Shown here: positions 18,105 to 27,019 of the stretch, piece after piece
How the letters are laid out: the number at the start of each line of letters is the position of its first letter
How positions within the stretch are numbered: the first letter of the stretch is position 1
Source: Nevskiaceae bacterium
Lineage (GTDB): Bacteria > Pseudomonadota > Gammaproteobacteria > Nevskiales > Nevskiaceae
DNA: 36,847 nucleotides
Assembly: GCA_004297005.1 (NCBI GenBank)
Contig: SCVA01000026.1
Span: 1 to 36,847 of the forward strand
Reading direction: 5' to 3'
Translations under genes and position numbers: made by a program
Notes under the pieces: model-generated
Database searches by the model: none
What the model was told of the DNA's origin: nothing
The model's input: only the letters and a program-made list of their open reading frames with translations

Positions 18105-18794
18105 TCAGGCCGGCTTGCGCTTGGACAGCTTGCCCGAGAACACGCCGATGGCGGTGGCGAGGCGGCCGTTGTAGCGGGAGAGGTCGGTGGTGAACTTGTT
18201 GTAGGCCAGAATGGCCGGAATGGCGGCAGCCAGACCGATGCCGGTGGCGAACAAGGCTTCAGCGATACCGGGAGCGACGGTGGACAGCGAGGTGTCCTTC
18301 ATCGCGCCGATCTGGGTGAAGGTGTTCATGATGCCCCAGACGGTGCCGAACAGACCGATGAAGGGCGAGGACGAACCCACCGAGGCCAGGAACGGCAGCA
18401 TGAACTGCATGCGCCGGGCTTCATTGCTGGCTTCCTGACGCATGGCGGTGGCGATGCGGTCGCGCACTTCGTGCAGACCTTCGTGCTCGTGCTCGCCGGA
18501 ACCGTCCTTCCACTCGGCAACGCCGGCCTTGAAGACATCGGCGATCGGGTGATCCTTGGCGTCGCTGTAGTTGATCATGCTGTCGAGGTTGTTGTCCTCC
18601 AGCGTGGTCTCCAGCCGATCCAGGGCGGCCTTCGACTTCTTGAAGTCGAACCACTTGATGAAGGCCACGGCCCAGCTCCACACCGAGAACAGCACCAGCA
18701 GCAGCATCACGCCCTTGACCAGCGGCGTTGACTGCATGAACAGGTGGGTGAAGGACATATTGGTAACAGCAGCAGCGGCGGTGGTCGGATCCAC
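18105..18794 (-). CDS. exbB: MotA/TolQ/ExbB proton channel family protein
   Basis: The protein has a first membrane helix (VKGVMLLLVLFSVWSWAVAF), a large cytoplasmic loop, and two further helices around MLPFLASVGSSSPFIGLFGTVWGIM and APGIAEALFATGIGLAAAIPAILAYN, the diagnostic ExbB/TolQ signature. It is the proton channel of the ExbBD-TonB motor. The frame is open to 18860, but GTG 18794 is chosen because GGGAG lies eight bases before it (TATCGGGAGTGTCTCTC then GTG GAT), giving VDPTTAAAAVTNMSF; a later ATG at MSFTHLF is possible. Being linked to tonB favours ExbB over TolQ. Confidence 0.93.
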   Translation of the reverse strand: MDPTTAAAAVTNMSFTHLFMQSTPLVKGVMLLLVLFSVWSWAVAFIKWFDFKKSKAALDRLETTLEDNNLDSMINYSDAKDHPIADVFKAGVAEWKDGSGEHEHEGLHEVRDRIATAMRQEASNEARRMQFMLPFLASVGSSSPFIGLFGTVWGIMNTFTQIGAMKDTSLSTVAPGIAEALFATGIGLAAAIPAILAYNKFTTDLSRYNGRLATAIGVFSGKLSKRKPA

Positions 18795-18878
18795 GAGAGA
18801 CACTCCCGATAAAGAGGTTTCAAGAAAAGCGCCGAAAGGCGCGTGGGCGCGGTGCGCCAAATTGGTGCGTAGTACGCG

Positions 18879-18907
18879 ATGGTATGGGCTTCGCGAGCAG
18901 GCAGCAA
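18879..18907 (-). promoter_or_regulatory. Candidate sigma-70 promoter for exbB-exbD-tonB
   Basis: On the minus strand TTGCTG (18907-18902) and TACCAT (18884-18879) are separated by 17 bp, about 85 bp before the exbB GTG. This would give the TonB operon its own promoter in the gap after tkt. Sequence match only; no Fur-like box was recognised. Confidence 0.45.
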
Positions 18908-18942
18908 CCGACGGGCGCCGGGTCCAGCCCTATAAGCAACGC

Positions 18943-20928
18943 CTATGCCAGTAGTGAGAGGACACGCGCCTCGACATTCTCCACGGTAAATCCGAAGTGC
19001 TTGAGCACCGCCGCCATCGGCGCCGACTCACCAAAGCTGTCGATGCCGAGGACCGCGTCGGCGAGGCCACGCCAGTAATGACTGACCCCGGCTTCCACCG
19101 CCAGCCGCTTGAGGCCGTCCGGCAGCACCGCCTCGCGGTAGTCGGCCTCCTGGGCCAGGAAGCGCTCGACGCAGGGCAGCGACACTACCCGCACCGGCTT
19201 GCCCTTGGCCGCCAAGGCCTTGGCGGCATCGACCGCCAGCGCCACTTCCGAACCGGTAGCCAGAATCACCGCCTGCGGCGCCTCTAACGGCTCCCACAGC
19301 ACATAGCCGCCGCGAGCGGCCAGGCCAGCGTGATCGGCGGCGTGCGCCTGCGGCGGCAGGTTCTGGCGGGTGAGGATCAAGAGCGAGGGGCCGGTCTTGC
19401 GCTCCAAAGCGGCGGTCCAGGCTACGGCGGTCTCGAAGGCGTCGGCTGGGCGCCAGAGCTGGACGTTGGGGATCAGTCGCAGCGTCGCCAGATGTTCCAC
19501 CGGCTGGTGGGTGGGGCCGTCCTCGCCCAGCGCCACCGAGTCGTGGGTGTAGACGTATATAACACCCAACTTCATCAGCGCCGACAGCCGCAGGGCGTTG
19601 CGGGCGTAGTCGGAGAACACCAGGAAGGTGCCACCGAAGGGGCGCAGGCCACCGTGCAGATACTGGCCGTTCATGGCCGCTGACATGGCGAATTCACGCA
19701 CGCCGTAGTTCACGTAGTTGCCGCCCAGGCTGCCGTGGCGGAGCGAGACGTGGCCCTTGAAGTCGGTACCGTTGGACTCCGACAAGTCGGCGGAGCCGCC
19801 GAACAGCTCCGGCAACTTGGCGGCGAGCGCCTCGATCACCGCCTTGCTGGACTTGCGGGTGGCATTGGGCTTGTCGGCCTTGGCCTGTTCGGCGATCAGG
19901 GCGTCAGCGAAACCGCGCCAGTCCGCCGGCAAGCTTCCCTGGACACGCCGCTGGAACTCCGCGGCCTCGGCCGGGAATTGCTTCGCATAGGCGTCGAACA
20001 CACCGTTCCAGGCCTGCTGCTTGACCGCTCCCTTGGCGCGCGCGTCGTAGGCCGCGTAGACCTCGGCCGGAATCTCGAATGGGCCGTGCTTCCAGCCCAA
20101 CTGCTCGCGGGTCTTGGCGATCTCTTCCGCACCCAGCGGCGCACCGTGGCTGGACTCCTTCCCCTGCTTGGCGGGCGAGCCGAAGCCGATGATGGTCTTG
20201 CAGCAGATCAGGGTCGGCCGGTCGATGGACTTGCGCGCGGTTTCCAGCGCCAGCTTGATCTCGTGGGCATCGTGGCCGTTGACGTTGCGCACCACCTGCC
20301 AGCCATAGGCCTCGAAGCGGGCGGGGGTGTCGTCGCGGAACCAACCGTGCACCTCACCGTCAATGGAGATGTTGTTGTCGTCGTAGAACACCACCAACTT
20401 GCCCAAGCCCAGCGCGCCAGCCAGCGAGCAAGCCTCGTGGCTGATGCCCTCCATCAGGCAGCCGTCGCCGGCGAAGACGTAGGTGCGGTGATCGACCAAG
20501 GTCAGGCCGTCACGGTTGTACTTGGCCGCCAGATTGGCCTCGGCGATGGCCATGCCCACCGCCATGGCGATGCCCTGGCCAAGCGGACCGGTGGTGGTCT
20601 CCACGCCCGGCGTCATGCCGTACTCCGGGTGCCCCGGCGTCTTGGAATGCAGTTGCCGGAAGTTCTTGAGCTCGTCCAGCGGCAGGTCATAGCCGGACAG
20701 ATGCAGCAGCGCGTACAGCAGCATCGAACCATGGCCATTGCTGACCACGAAGCGGTCACGGTTGAACCAGTGCGGATCGGCCGGGTTGTGGTTCAGGACG
20801 TCGTTCCACAGCACCTCGGCGATATCCGCCATGCCCATCGGCATTCCGGGGTGGCCGGAATTGGCCTTCTGGACAGCATCCATGGCCAGCGCGCGGATGG
20901 CGTTGGCGAGTTCGAAACGGGAGGTCAT
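18943..20928 (-). CDS. tkt: Transketolase
   Basis: Transketolase moves two-carbon units between sugar phosphates in the pentose phosphate or Calvin cycle, using thiamine diphosphate. The 661-residue protein has [28 protein letters not shown], the TPP/Mg site [35 protein letters not shown], the middle-domain [17 protein letters not shown] with the catalytic Glu side, and the C-terminal [15 protein letters not shown] and [18 protein letters not shown]. Start ATG 20928 ([14 protein letters not shown]) fits the family; the frame is open to 21066 but that part overlaps the divergent gene. It is 148 bp upstream of exbB on the same strand. Confidence 0.96.
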   Translation of the reverse strand: MTSRFELANAIRALAMDAVQKANSGHPGMPMGMADIAEVLWNDVLNHNPADPHWFNRDRFVVSNGHGSMLLYALLHLSGYDLPLDELKNFRQLHSKTPGHPEYGMTPGVETTTGPLGQGIAMAVGMAIAEANLAAKYNRDGLTLVDHRTYVFAGDGCLMEGISHEACSLAGALGLGKLVVFYDDNNISIDGEVHGWFRDDTPARFEAYGWQVVRNVNGHDAHEIKLALETARKSIDRPTLICCKTIIGFGSPAKQGKESSHGAPLGAEEIAKTREQLGWKHGPFEIPAEVYAAYDARAKGAVKQQAWNGVFDAYAKQFPAEAAEFQRRVQGSLPADWRGFADALIAEQAKADKPNATRKSSKAVIEALAAKLPELFGGSADLSESNGTDFKGHVSLRHGSLGGNYVNYGVREFAMSAAMNGQYLHGGLRPFGGTFLVFSDYARNALRLSALMKLGVIYVYTHDSVALGEDGPTHQPVEHLATLRLIPNVQLWRPADAFETAVAWTAALERKTGPSLLILTRQNLPPQAHAADHAGLAARGGYVLWEPLEAPQAVILATGSEVALAVDAAKALAAKGKPVRVVSLPCVERFLAQEADYREAVLPDGLKRLAVEAGVSHYWRGLADAVLGIDSFGESAPMAAVLKHFGFTVENVEARVLSLLA

Positions 20929-20970
20929 GCGAGGGCTCGGCGGACGGCGGGAGGTACGACTTTGGCGCCT

Positions 20971-21000
20971 ATTGTCCCCAGAGGCGGACGATAGAGGCAA
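20971..21000 (-). promoter_or_regulatory. Candidate promoter for tkt
   Basis: Minus strand TTGCCT (21000-20995) and GACAAT (20976-20971) with an 18-bp spacer, about 40 bp before the tkt ATG. On the plus strand a TACAAT box at 21010-21015 could serve the divergent uxs gene; its -35 is poor. Confidence 0.4.
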
Positions 21001-21056
21001 GGCGCACATTACAATTGCCCGCACAAACGGCAATTCAGCCCAGGGGAATCGCAACA

Positions 21057-22037
21057 GTGCGTACACAACGCGAATTCGGTCCGCAGCGGATCATGGTCAC
21101 CGGCGGCGCCGGCTTCATCGGCTCCCATCTCTGCGAGCGGCTGCTGGAGCGCGGCGACGAGGTGCTGTGCGTGGACAACTTCTACACCGGCAGCCGCGCC
21201 AACATCGAAACCTTGCTAAGCAATCCGCGCTTCGAGCTGATGCGGCATGACATCACCATGCCGCTGTACGTGGAAGTGGACCAGATCTACAACCTGGCCT
21301 GCCCGGCCAGCCCCATCCACTACCAGTTCGACCCGGTGCAGACCACCAAGACCTCGGTACACGGCGCGATCAACATGCTGGGCCTGGCCAAGCGCATGAG
21401 GTGCCGGATCTTCCAGGCCTCCACCAGCGAGGTCTACGGCGACCCCGAGGTACACCCGCAGCCGGAGGGCTATTGGGGCCACGTCAATCCGATCGGCTAC
21501 CGCTCCTGCTACGACGAGGGCAAGCGCTGCGCCGAAACCCTGTTCTTCGACTACCACCGCCAGCACAAGCTGGACATCAAAGTCGCCCGCATCTTCAACA
21601 CCTACGGGCCGAAGATGCACCCCAACGACGGCCGGGTGGTCAGCAACTTCATCATGCAGGCCCTGCTCGGCCGGCCGATCACGATCTACGGCGAAGGCCT
21701 GCAAACCCGCTCGTTCTGCTACGTCGATGATCTGGTCGAAGGCTTCATCCGCCTCATGGATTCGCCAGCCGGAGTCACCGGGCCGGTCAATCTCGGCAAT
21801 CCCGGCGAATTCACCATGATCGAGCTGGCGCAACTGGTCATCGAACTCACCAACTCCAAGAGCCAGCTGGCCCATCAGCCCTTGCCGCCCGACGACCCCA
21901 AGCAGCGCCGCCCGGACATCAGCCTGGCGAAGGAAAAACTGGGCTGGGAGCCGAAAGTGTCGCTGCGCGAGGGTCTGACCAAGGCCATCCCCTACTTCGA
22001 GAAGGTGCTCAAGTCCGGCCACCGCGCCCTGGCCTGA
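21057..22037 (+). CDS. uxs: UDP-glucuronate decarboxylase (UDP-xylose synthase type)
   Basis: This extended SDR converts UDP-glucuronate to UDP-xylose, a precursor for surface polysaccharides. The 326-residue protein has [35 protein letters not shown], the family-typical [40 protein letters not shown], the YxxxK site [37 protein letters not shown] and [13 protein letters not shown]. All are diagnostic of UXS rather than dehydratases or epimerases. GTG 21057 is chosen because AGGGGAA lies about ten bases upstream; a TTG at 21015 is also in frame but overlaps the promoter region. No other polysaccharide genes lie beside it. Confidence 0.93.
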   Translation: MRTQREFGPQRIMVTGGAGFIGSHLCERLLERGDEVLCVDNFYTGSRANIETLLSNPRFELMRHDITMPLYVEVDQIYNLACPASPIHYQFDPVQTTKTSVHGAINMLGLAKRMRCRIFQASTSEVYGDPEVHPQPEGYWGHVNPIGYRSCYDEGKRCAETLFFDYHRQHKLDIKVARIFNTYGPKMHPNDGRVVSNFIMQALLGRPITIYGEGLQTRSFCYVDDLVEGFIRLMDSPAGVTGPVNLGNPGEFTMIELAQLVIELTNSKSQLAHQPLPPDDPKQRRPDISLAKEKLGWEPKVSLREGLTKAIPYFEKVLKSGHRALA

Positions 22038-22055
22038 ACCCAAGTTCCCCGACCG

Positions 22056-22084
22056 AGCCCGGCCTTGCGCCGGGCTTTTTCTTT
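22056..22084 (+). terminator. Intrinsic terminator after uxs
   Basis: AGCCCGGC (22056-22063), loop CTTGC, GCCGGGCT (22069-22076) and a T-rich tail to 22084. It lies 18 bp past the uxs stop, just before the cytochrome gene. Confidence 0.92.
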
Positions 22085-22095
22085 AGTCTCTCCTC

Positions 22096-23964
22096 ATGTC
22101 ACGACGCCTTGCCACCATCCTCTCGCTGGCCCTGCCAGGCCTGCTGGCACTGGTGCTGGCCGGCGCCTGGGGCTGGAGCGCGAAGCAGGGTCTGGAACCC
22201 CCCGAGGCACGCGACGAGTTCGCCTACGCCGGGTCCACTAGCTGCAAATCCTGTCACGCAGACCACCATGCGAGCTGGAGCCGCACCTACCATCGGACCA
22301 TGACCCAGGAAGCCAGCGCCAAGTCCGTGCAGGGCGCCTTCGACGGTCAGGTGGTGCGCTATTGGGGCCAGCCGGTGCGGCCGACACAGAAGGACGGGCG
22401 CTTCCTGTTCGAGTACCTGGACCCGCGCGATCTCTCGGTCCTCGGCAGCGTGCCAGTGGCGCGCACCGTCGGCTCTCACCGCTATCAGCAGTACCTGGCC
22501 GAGGCGCCGGGCGGCCGCTACCAGCGGCTGCCGCTGATCTGGCACAACGGCGAGCAGCGCTGGATCCACTACAACGGCGCCTTCCTCTACGACGACAACC
22601 AGCGCTACGACCAGCACGCAGCGACCTGGAACCCCAACTGCATCTACTGCCACAACACCGGCCCGGAACCGCGCATCACCAACGCCGAAGAGCTGTTCCA
22701 ACGCCTCAAGCGGGGAGAACGCTTCAATTACCTGAGCGAGGCGCATTGGGACAGCCAGGTCGCGGAACTGGGCATCGCCTGCGAGGCCTGCCACGGCCCC
22801 GGCGCCCAGCACGCCGCCGCCAACCGCAACCCGGTACGCCGCTACTGGCTGCACCTGTCCGGCCGCGCCGACCCCAGCATCGTCAATCCCCGGCGACTGA
22901 CGCCGGAACGCGCCGCCCAGGTCTGCGGGCAATGCCACGGCCAGCGCCTGCCGGCCAGGCCGGACTTGGTGGATCGCTGGCTGAGCCGCGGCCCGACCTA
23001 CCGGGCCGGAGACGACCTCCAGGCCCATGTGCGACTGGTGACCCGCGATACTCCGGTGCCGGCCGGCGACCCCGATACCTTCAGGCTACGCTTCTGGTCC
23101 GACGGCACGCCGCGACTGTCGGCCTACGAACTGCAAGGCTTGATGCAATCAAGCTGCTACACCCGAGGCGGCGCGAGTTGTATCGGCTGCCACTCCGCTC
23201 ACGACGGCGATCCCGCCGGCATGATCAGCGCCGAGAACCGCGAGGGCGCCGCCTGCGAGGGCTGCCACCAGGGCATCGCGCAGACTCTGCCCGCGCACCG
23301 GCAACACGCCGCGACTGGCGCCAACACAGATTGCGTGGACTGCCACATGCCCAAGCTCGCCTACGGGGTGATGGAGATCCATCGCAGCCATCACATCGAG
23401 AAGCCCGCGCCCGCCGTCAACGCCTCGGGCCAGCGCCCGGATGCCTGTACCGGCTGCCATGGCGACCGCAGCGCCGGCTGGGCCGAAACCGCTCTGCGGC
23501 AGTGGCGTGGCGAGCCCACCGAGCCATCGTCGCCAACCGCGCTGCCAGAGAACCTGCGGCAGTTGTTCGCGGGCGATCCGGTGCAGCGCGCGGTGGCCGC
23601 GCGCCTGGCCGGCGCCGAGGACAGCGCGCTAGGACCGGTGGCACGCCGCGCCCAGTTGCCCCTGCTGTTCGCCGCCATGGAGGACCGCTATCCCGCCGTG
23701 CGCCGCTTCGCCTGGCTATCGGCCCGGCAGACGGCGACCGTGCTTGGCGACACCCGCCTGCTGCAGACCCTGGCCGGCTTCGACTTCATCGCCGATGCGC
23801 CGCTGCGCGCCGAGGCCCTGATCCGCATCCGCCAGCAGTTCCGTCCGGTCGCGATCGCCGACCTGCAGGGCGGCCTGTTGCGCGACGACGGCGGCGTCGA
23901 GGCCGAGCTGATCGCCAGCCTGCGCGCCCAGGCCGATGGCCGCGCCATCAATATCGGAGAGTAA
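22096..23964 (+). CDS. Octahaem c-type cytochrome with haem-free C-terminal domain
   Basis: The 622-residue protein has an N-terminal membrane anchor or signal (ATILSLALPGLLALVLAGAWGW) and eight CxxCH haem sites: CKSCH (residue 50), CIYCH (182), CEACH (229), CGQCH (277), CIGCH (362), CEGCH (387), CVDCH (413) and CTGCH (451). Many nearby His (HADHHASW, HRSHHIEK) could supply distal ligands. Spacing resembles cytochrome c554/octahaem reductase relatives, but I could not assign a substrate. Residues 470-622 have no haem and look like HEAT-type helical repeats (DRYPAVRRFAWLSA, DAPLRAEALIRIRQQF). It is followed 4 bp later by a small membrane protein, suggesting a shared electron-transfer role in the periplasm. 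Confidence 0.88.
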   Translation: MSRRLATILSLALPGLLALVLAGAWGWSAKQGLEPPEARDEFAYAGSTSCKSCHADHHASWSRTYHRTMTQEASAKSVQGAFDGQVVRYWGQPVRPTQKDGRFLFEYLDPRDLSVLGSVPVARTVGSHRYQQYLAEAPGGRYQRLPLIWHNGEQRWIHYNGAFLYDDNQRYDQHAATWNPNCIYCHNTGPEPRITNAEELFQRLKRGERFNYLSEAHWDSQVAELGIACEACHGPGAQHAAANRNPVRRYWLHLSGRADPSIVNPRRLTPERAAQVCGQCHGQRLPARPDLVDRWLSRGPTYRAGDDLQAHVRLVTRDTPVPAGDPDTFRLRFWSDGTPRLSAYELQGLMQSSCYTRGGASCIGCHSAHDGDPAGMISAENREGAACEGCHQGIAQTLPAHRQHAATGANTDCVDCHMPKLAYGVMEIHRSHHIEKPAPAVNASGQRPDACTGCHGDRSAGWAETALRQWRGEPTEPSSPTALPENLRQLFAGDPVQRAVAARLAGAEDSALGPVARRAQLPLLFAAMEDRYPAVRRFAWLSARQTATVLGDTRLLQTLAGFDFIADAPLRAEALIRIRQQFRPVAIADLQGGLLRDDGGVEAELIASLRAQADGRAINIGE

Positions 23965-23968
23965 TCGC

Positions 23969-24412
23969 ATGGCCCAGAAACCCTACCCCTCGGCGCCCGC
24001 CGCCGAAGCCGCGCTGGAACCCGCGATCCGGGCTCATCTGCGTTACGGGACCAGCGCCCTGCTGCTGTTCCTGGTCGGCGGCCTGTCGCTGGAATTCCTG
24101 CATTTGATCAAGGCCCCCTGGTACCTGGACCACCATCTAAGGCGGGAACTCTGGGTGCTGGGCCATGCCCACGGCGCGCTGCTGGCCCTGCTCAACCTGG
24201 CCTGGGCCGCCGTGCTGCCGCGGCTGCCGGCGGCGGCCAGCGCCGGCTGGGCACTGCGCTGGGGTGCCGCCCTGGTCCCCGCCGGCTTCCTGCTAGGCGG
24301 CATCGGCAACAGCGAAAGTGATCCTTCGCTGGCCATCCTCGCCACGCCGCTCGGCGCCGCCTTGCTGCTGCTCGCCCTGTTCACGGCGACACGCGCGGCC
24401 TGGCGGCGCTGA
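23969..24412 (+). CDS. Small four-helix membrane protein linked to the octahaem cytochrome
   Basis: The 147-residue protein has four hydrophobic segments: about residues 27-47, 66-82, 92-108 and 123-140. A periplasmic-looking loop (YLDHHLRRELW) leads into helix 2, which carries GHAHG; His in that position could bind haem or a quinone, but that is inference. The start at 23969 is preceded by GGAGAGTAATC. It begins 4 bp after the cytochrome stop, so the pair is almost certainly cotranscribed. It might anchor the cytochrome to the membrane or quinone pool. No named family recognised. Confidence 0.8.
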   Translation: MAQKPYPSAPAAEAALEPAIRAHLRYGTSALLLFLVGGLSLEFLHLIKAPWYLDHHLRRELWVLGHAHGALLALLNLAWAAVLPRLPAAASAGWALRWGAALVPAGFLLGGIGNSESDPSLAILATPLGAALLLLALFTATRAAWRR

Positions 24413-24472
24413 GCCGGCCAGCGAGGCCTGCGCATGGCTTAAGCTCGGGGCAATCACTTGGAGAACATCCCG

Positions 24473-25165
24473 ATGTACAGCACCAACCTGCTCCGCCGTG
24501 GCCTGCTGCTGGCCGCCGCGAGCGCCTTGTCCGCCTGTGCGCTGACGCCAACCGCCGACACGCCGACGCCGCCGCTGAACGATGCGCTCGCCGCGCGCAT
24601 CCAGTCGGTCGGGCAAACCCAGACCGCCCTGGTGCAGTCACTGTTCCGCGCCAAGCGGGCGACCACCGATCACTTCATCGACAGCGTCTGGACGCCGGTA
24701 TTCCTCGACAACCTTGCGACCAGACCCGAGGTCAAGCAGGTGCTCAAGAACAACCGCAAGCGCGGCAAGGCCGGCGCCAGACCGGCGGACCCGGCACTGG
24801 CAATGGACCTGATTCCGGCAGCGCGCGCCGAGATCGAGCAACGCCGCGCGCGTCTGCACGCCCCCATCGACGCGCTGGAACAGCGGGTGCTGGAACGCCT
24901 TTCCGCGCAAACCCGCGCGATGGACGCCATCAACGCCGCGCTGAGCACCAATGCCAAGGCTGGCAGCGCACAGCTTCCCGCCGCGGTGATGCAGCCTGGC
25001 GCGCCCACCGCCGCCGCGATTCGCGAACTGTTTGTCAGTGTCGACAGCGCACTCGACCGGCTGCAATCCGAGGCGCCCCGCTCGGCCAAGCTGCTGGCGG
25101 CGTTCCCCAAGCTGGCCGATGACTTCGAGCGCCGCCTCGGCGAGGCGGGCATGCTGCTGAACTAG
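24473..25165 (+). CDS. Hypothetical lipoprotein
   Basis: The 230-residue protein has a lipoprotein signal (LLRRGLLLAAASALSACALTP; LSAC lipobox) and then mostly alpha-helical, Ala-rich sequence with coiled-coil character (residues 100-150 and 180-225). There are no recognised motifs. ATG 24473 is preferred, with TTGGAGAAC just upstream; a TTG at 24458 would also be in frame. It is 60 bp downstream of the four-helix protein on the same strand and could be cotranscribed with it, but no function can be stated. The LysR gene converges from the other side. Confidence 0.75.
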   Translation: MYSTNLLRRGLLLAAASALSACALTPTADTPTPPLNDALAARIQSVGQTQTALVQSLFRAKRATTDHFIDSVWTPVFLDNLATRPEVKQVLKNNRKRGKAGARPADPALAMDLIPAARAEIEQRRARLHAPIDALEQRVLERLSAQTRAMDAINAALSTNAKAGSAQLPAAVMQPGAPTAAAIRELFVSVDSALDRLQSEAPRSAKLLAAFPKLADDFERRLGEAGMLLN

Positions 25166-25228
25166 GTCGGAACAATCCGGGACAACAGACTCGCAGGCGC
25201 CCCTCGGGTCAGGTCCGCCGGAGCGCCG

Positions 25229-26140
25229 CTAAGCCCGGAACGGCGCCTGCGGACCCTGGCCAGCGGACAGGATGCGATCCCGGAACCAGGCCAGCGCCCT
25301 CCCATCCTCGGCGGCGCGCCAGGCCACCCGCAGTGCGCTGGCCGAGCGATTGTCCTCGACTCCGCGGCTGACCAGCCACCCCGCCCGCAGGTGCTCCGCG
25401 GCCACGTGGGAAGGCACGAAGCCCACACCCAGGCCCGCCAGCAGGGCGCCGATCTTGGTCTCCAGATTGGGCACATGCAGGGTTTCCTGCGCCGGCTGCA
25501 GATTCACCGTCCGCGCCTCGATGCGGCGAGAGGAATCGGACACCACGATGGCCCGATGGCGGGCGATGTCGCTGGAACGCAGCGGCTCCGGCAAGGCCGC
25601 CAGCGGATGCCCGGGAGCCATCACGAAGATGAAGGCCTCGATCTGGATCCATTCGCGGCTGACCAGCCCGAAGCCGCTGGGCGGGTCGCTCGGCACCCCG
25701 ATGGCCAAATCGGCGCGACGGTCGATCAGCGCATCCCAGCCGCCGCCGAGGATTTCCTGGGTCAGCTTCAGGCGCGTGGTGCAGCCCAGCGCGTCGAACT
25801 CGCGGATGATCGGAAACAGCCACTGCATCGGCACGACGTTGTCGACGGCGATGCTCAACTGCGGTTCCCAGCCCTCGCCCAGCCGCTTGATGCGCCGCTC
25901 CACGCCCTCGGCCTGGCGCAGCAGGTCGCGGCCCTGCTCCAGCAGCATGCGGCCGATCGGCGTCAGCACCGCCCGCTTGCCGCTGCGGTCGAACAGCTGC
26001 ACGTCGAGGTCGGACTCCAGCTTCTGCATGGTGTAGGTGAGCGCCGAGGGCACCTTGTGCAGGGCCTCGGCGGCCTTGGCGAAGCTGCCCTCGGTGGCGA
26101 TGGCGTCGAGGGCGAGCAGGGCGTCCAGGGTCAGGCGCAT
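25229..26140 (-). CDS. LysR-family transcriptional regulator
   Basis: The 303-residue protein has the N-terminal winged helix-turn-helix (LDALLALDAIATEGSFAKAAEALHKVPSALTYTMQKLE, then LFDRSGKRAVLTPIGRMLL) and a periplasmic-binding-like effector domain (LSIAVDNVVPMQWLFPIIREF, LAGLGVGFVPSHVAAEHL). ATG 26140 is chosen because CGGAGATTC lies just before it; an ATG at 26161 would be in frame but lacks such a site. It diverges from the pirin gene, the usual arrangement in which a LysR protein controls itself and its divergent neighbour. Effector unknown. Confidence 0.93.
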   Translation of the reverse strand: MRLTLDALLALDAIATEGSFAKAAEALHKVPSALTYTMQKLESDLDVQLFDRSGKRAVLTPIGRMLLEQGRDLLRQAEGVERRIKRLGEGWEPQLSIAVDNVVPMQWLFPIIREFDALGCTTRLKLTQEILGGGWDALIDRRADLAIGVPSDPPSGFGLVSREWIQIEAFIFVMAPGHPLAALPEPLRSSDIARHRAIVVSDSSRRIEARTVNLQPAQETLHVPNLETKIGALLAGLGVGFVPSHVAAEHLRAGWLVSRGVEDNRSASALRVAWRAAEDGRALAWFRDRILSAGQGPQAPFRA

Positions 26141-26151
26141 GGCGAATCTCC

Positions 26152-26250
26152 GCAGATTCAACGGTCTTGAATGATTGGCTCAAAACCTTCCGCTTTAGAG
26201 CGGCCTAGGTCAAGCCTATATTGCCTTGGCAGATTCAAAACTTTTGGAGA
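26152..26250. promoter_or_regulatory. LysR-pirin intergenic control region
   Basis: Between the two starts lie TTGA-N9-TCAA (26167-26183, a LysR-type palindrome), an inverted repeat CCGCT-TTAG-AGCGG (26190-26203), and a 10-bp direct repeat GCAGATTCAA at 26152-26161 and 26229-26238. A promoter toward pirin fits TTTAGA (26194-26199), 17 bp, TATATT (26217-26222); the CCGCT repeat overlaps its -35. TTGGAGA before ATG 26257 is the ribosome site. Confidence 0.55.
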
Positions 26251-26256
26251 ACTACC

Positions 26257-26967
26257 ATGATCCAGCTCCGCCGCTCCGCCGACCGAGGCCATGCCGAACA
26301 CGGCTGGCTGGAGGCCCGCCACAGCTTCTCGTTTTCCGAATACTACGACCGCCGCTGGATGGGCTACTCCAATCTGCGCGTCATCAACGAAGACCGTGTC
26401 GCCCCCGGCACCGGCTTCGCGACCCATGGCCATCGCGACATGGAGATCATCACCTACCCGCTGTCCGGCACCGTGCGCCATCAGGACTCCACCGGCGGTT
26501 CCGGCCTGATCCACCACGGCGAGCTGCAGGTCATGCACGCCGGCAACGGCATCCGCCATAGCGAGATGAACGGCAGCTACAGCGAGCCCCTGCACCTCTT
26601 GCAGATCTGGATCGAACCCAACCAGTTGGGCGTCAAGCCGGGCTACGAGCAGTCGGCGCTGAACGCCGAGACCCTGCACCAGGGCTTTGCCCGGGTGGTG
26701 GCACCGGTCGCGGAGCCGGGCGCCGAGTCGGCGCCGTTCCACATCAACGCCGACGCCGGCCTGTCACTGGCCTGGCCGAAGGCCGGCGGCTCGGTTCACC
26801 AGCCGCTGCGGGCCGGCCGCCGTCACTACCTGCACCTGGCACGCGGCGAAGTGCGGCTGGGCGAGCAGACGCTGTCTTCCGGCGACGCGGCCTTGATCGA
26901 GGGCGAGGCGGCGCTGGACCTGGTCGCCGAGACGGATGCCGAACTGCTGCTGTTCGACCTGCCCTGA
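26257..26967 (+). CDS. Pirin family protein (bicupin)
   Basis: The 236-residue protein is a typical bacterial pirin: IQLRRSADRGHAEHGWLEARHSFSFSEYYD, the metal-site ATHGHRDMEIITY and LIHHGELQVMHAGNGIRHSEMN supplying three His and a Glu, then LQIWIEPNQLGVKPGYEQ. The C-terminal cupin is more divergent. E. coli YhaK and YhhW relatives bind a metal, and YhhW shows quercetinase activity; the natural role here is not known, with redox or electrophile sensing a possibility. It is preceded by TTGGAGA and controlled from a gap shared with the LysR gene, which probably regulates it. Confidence 0.92.
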   Translation: MIQLRRSADRGHAEHGWLEARHSFSFSEYYDRRWMGYSNLRVINEDRVAPGTGFATHGHRDMEIITYPLSGTVRHQDSTGGSGLIHHGELQVMHAGNGIRHSEMNGSYSEPLHLLQIWIEPNQLGVKPGYEQSALNAETLHQGFARVVAPVAEPGAESAPFHINADAGLSLAWPKAGGSVHQPLRAGRRHYLHLARGEVRLGEQTLSSGDAALIEGEAALDLVAETDAELLLFDLP

Positions 26968-26990
26968 GCACGTCGCCGCGCGGTTACGCG

Positions 26991-27019
26991 ACCCGGCTGG
27001 CGCACGCCAGCCGGGTTTT
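26991..27019 (+). terminator. Intrinsic terminator after pirin
   Basis: ACCCGGCTGGC (26991-27001), loop GCAC, GCCAGCCGGGT (27006-27016) and TTTT at 27016-27019. It touches the stop codon of the convergent DUF3187 gene; only the plus strand has a T-tract. Confidence 0.9.

Noticed and set aside
22362..24107. 581-codon plus-strand open frame overlapping the cytochrome
   Set aside because: Arg/Pro-rich out-of-frame translation; the other frame has eight haem sites.
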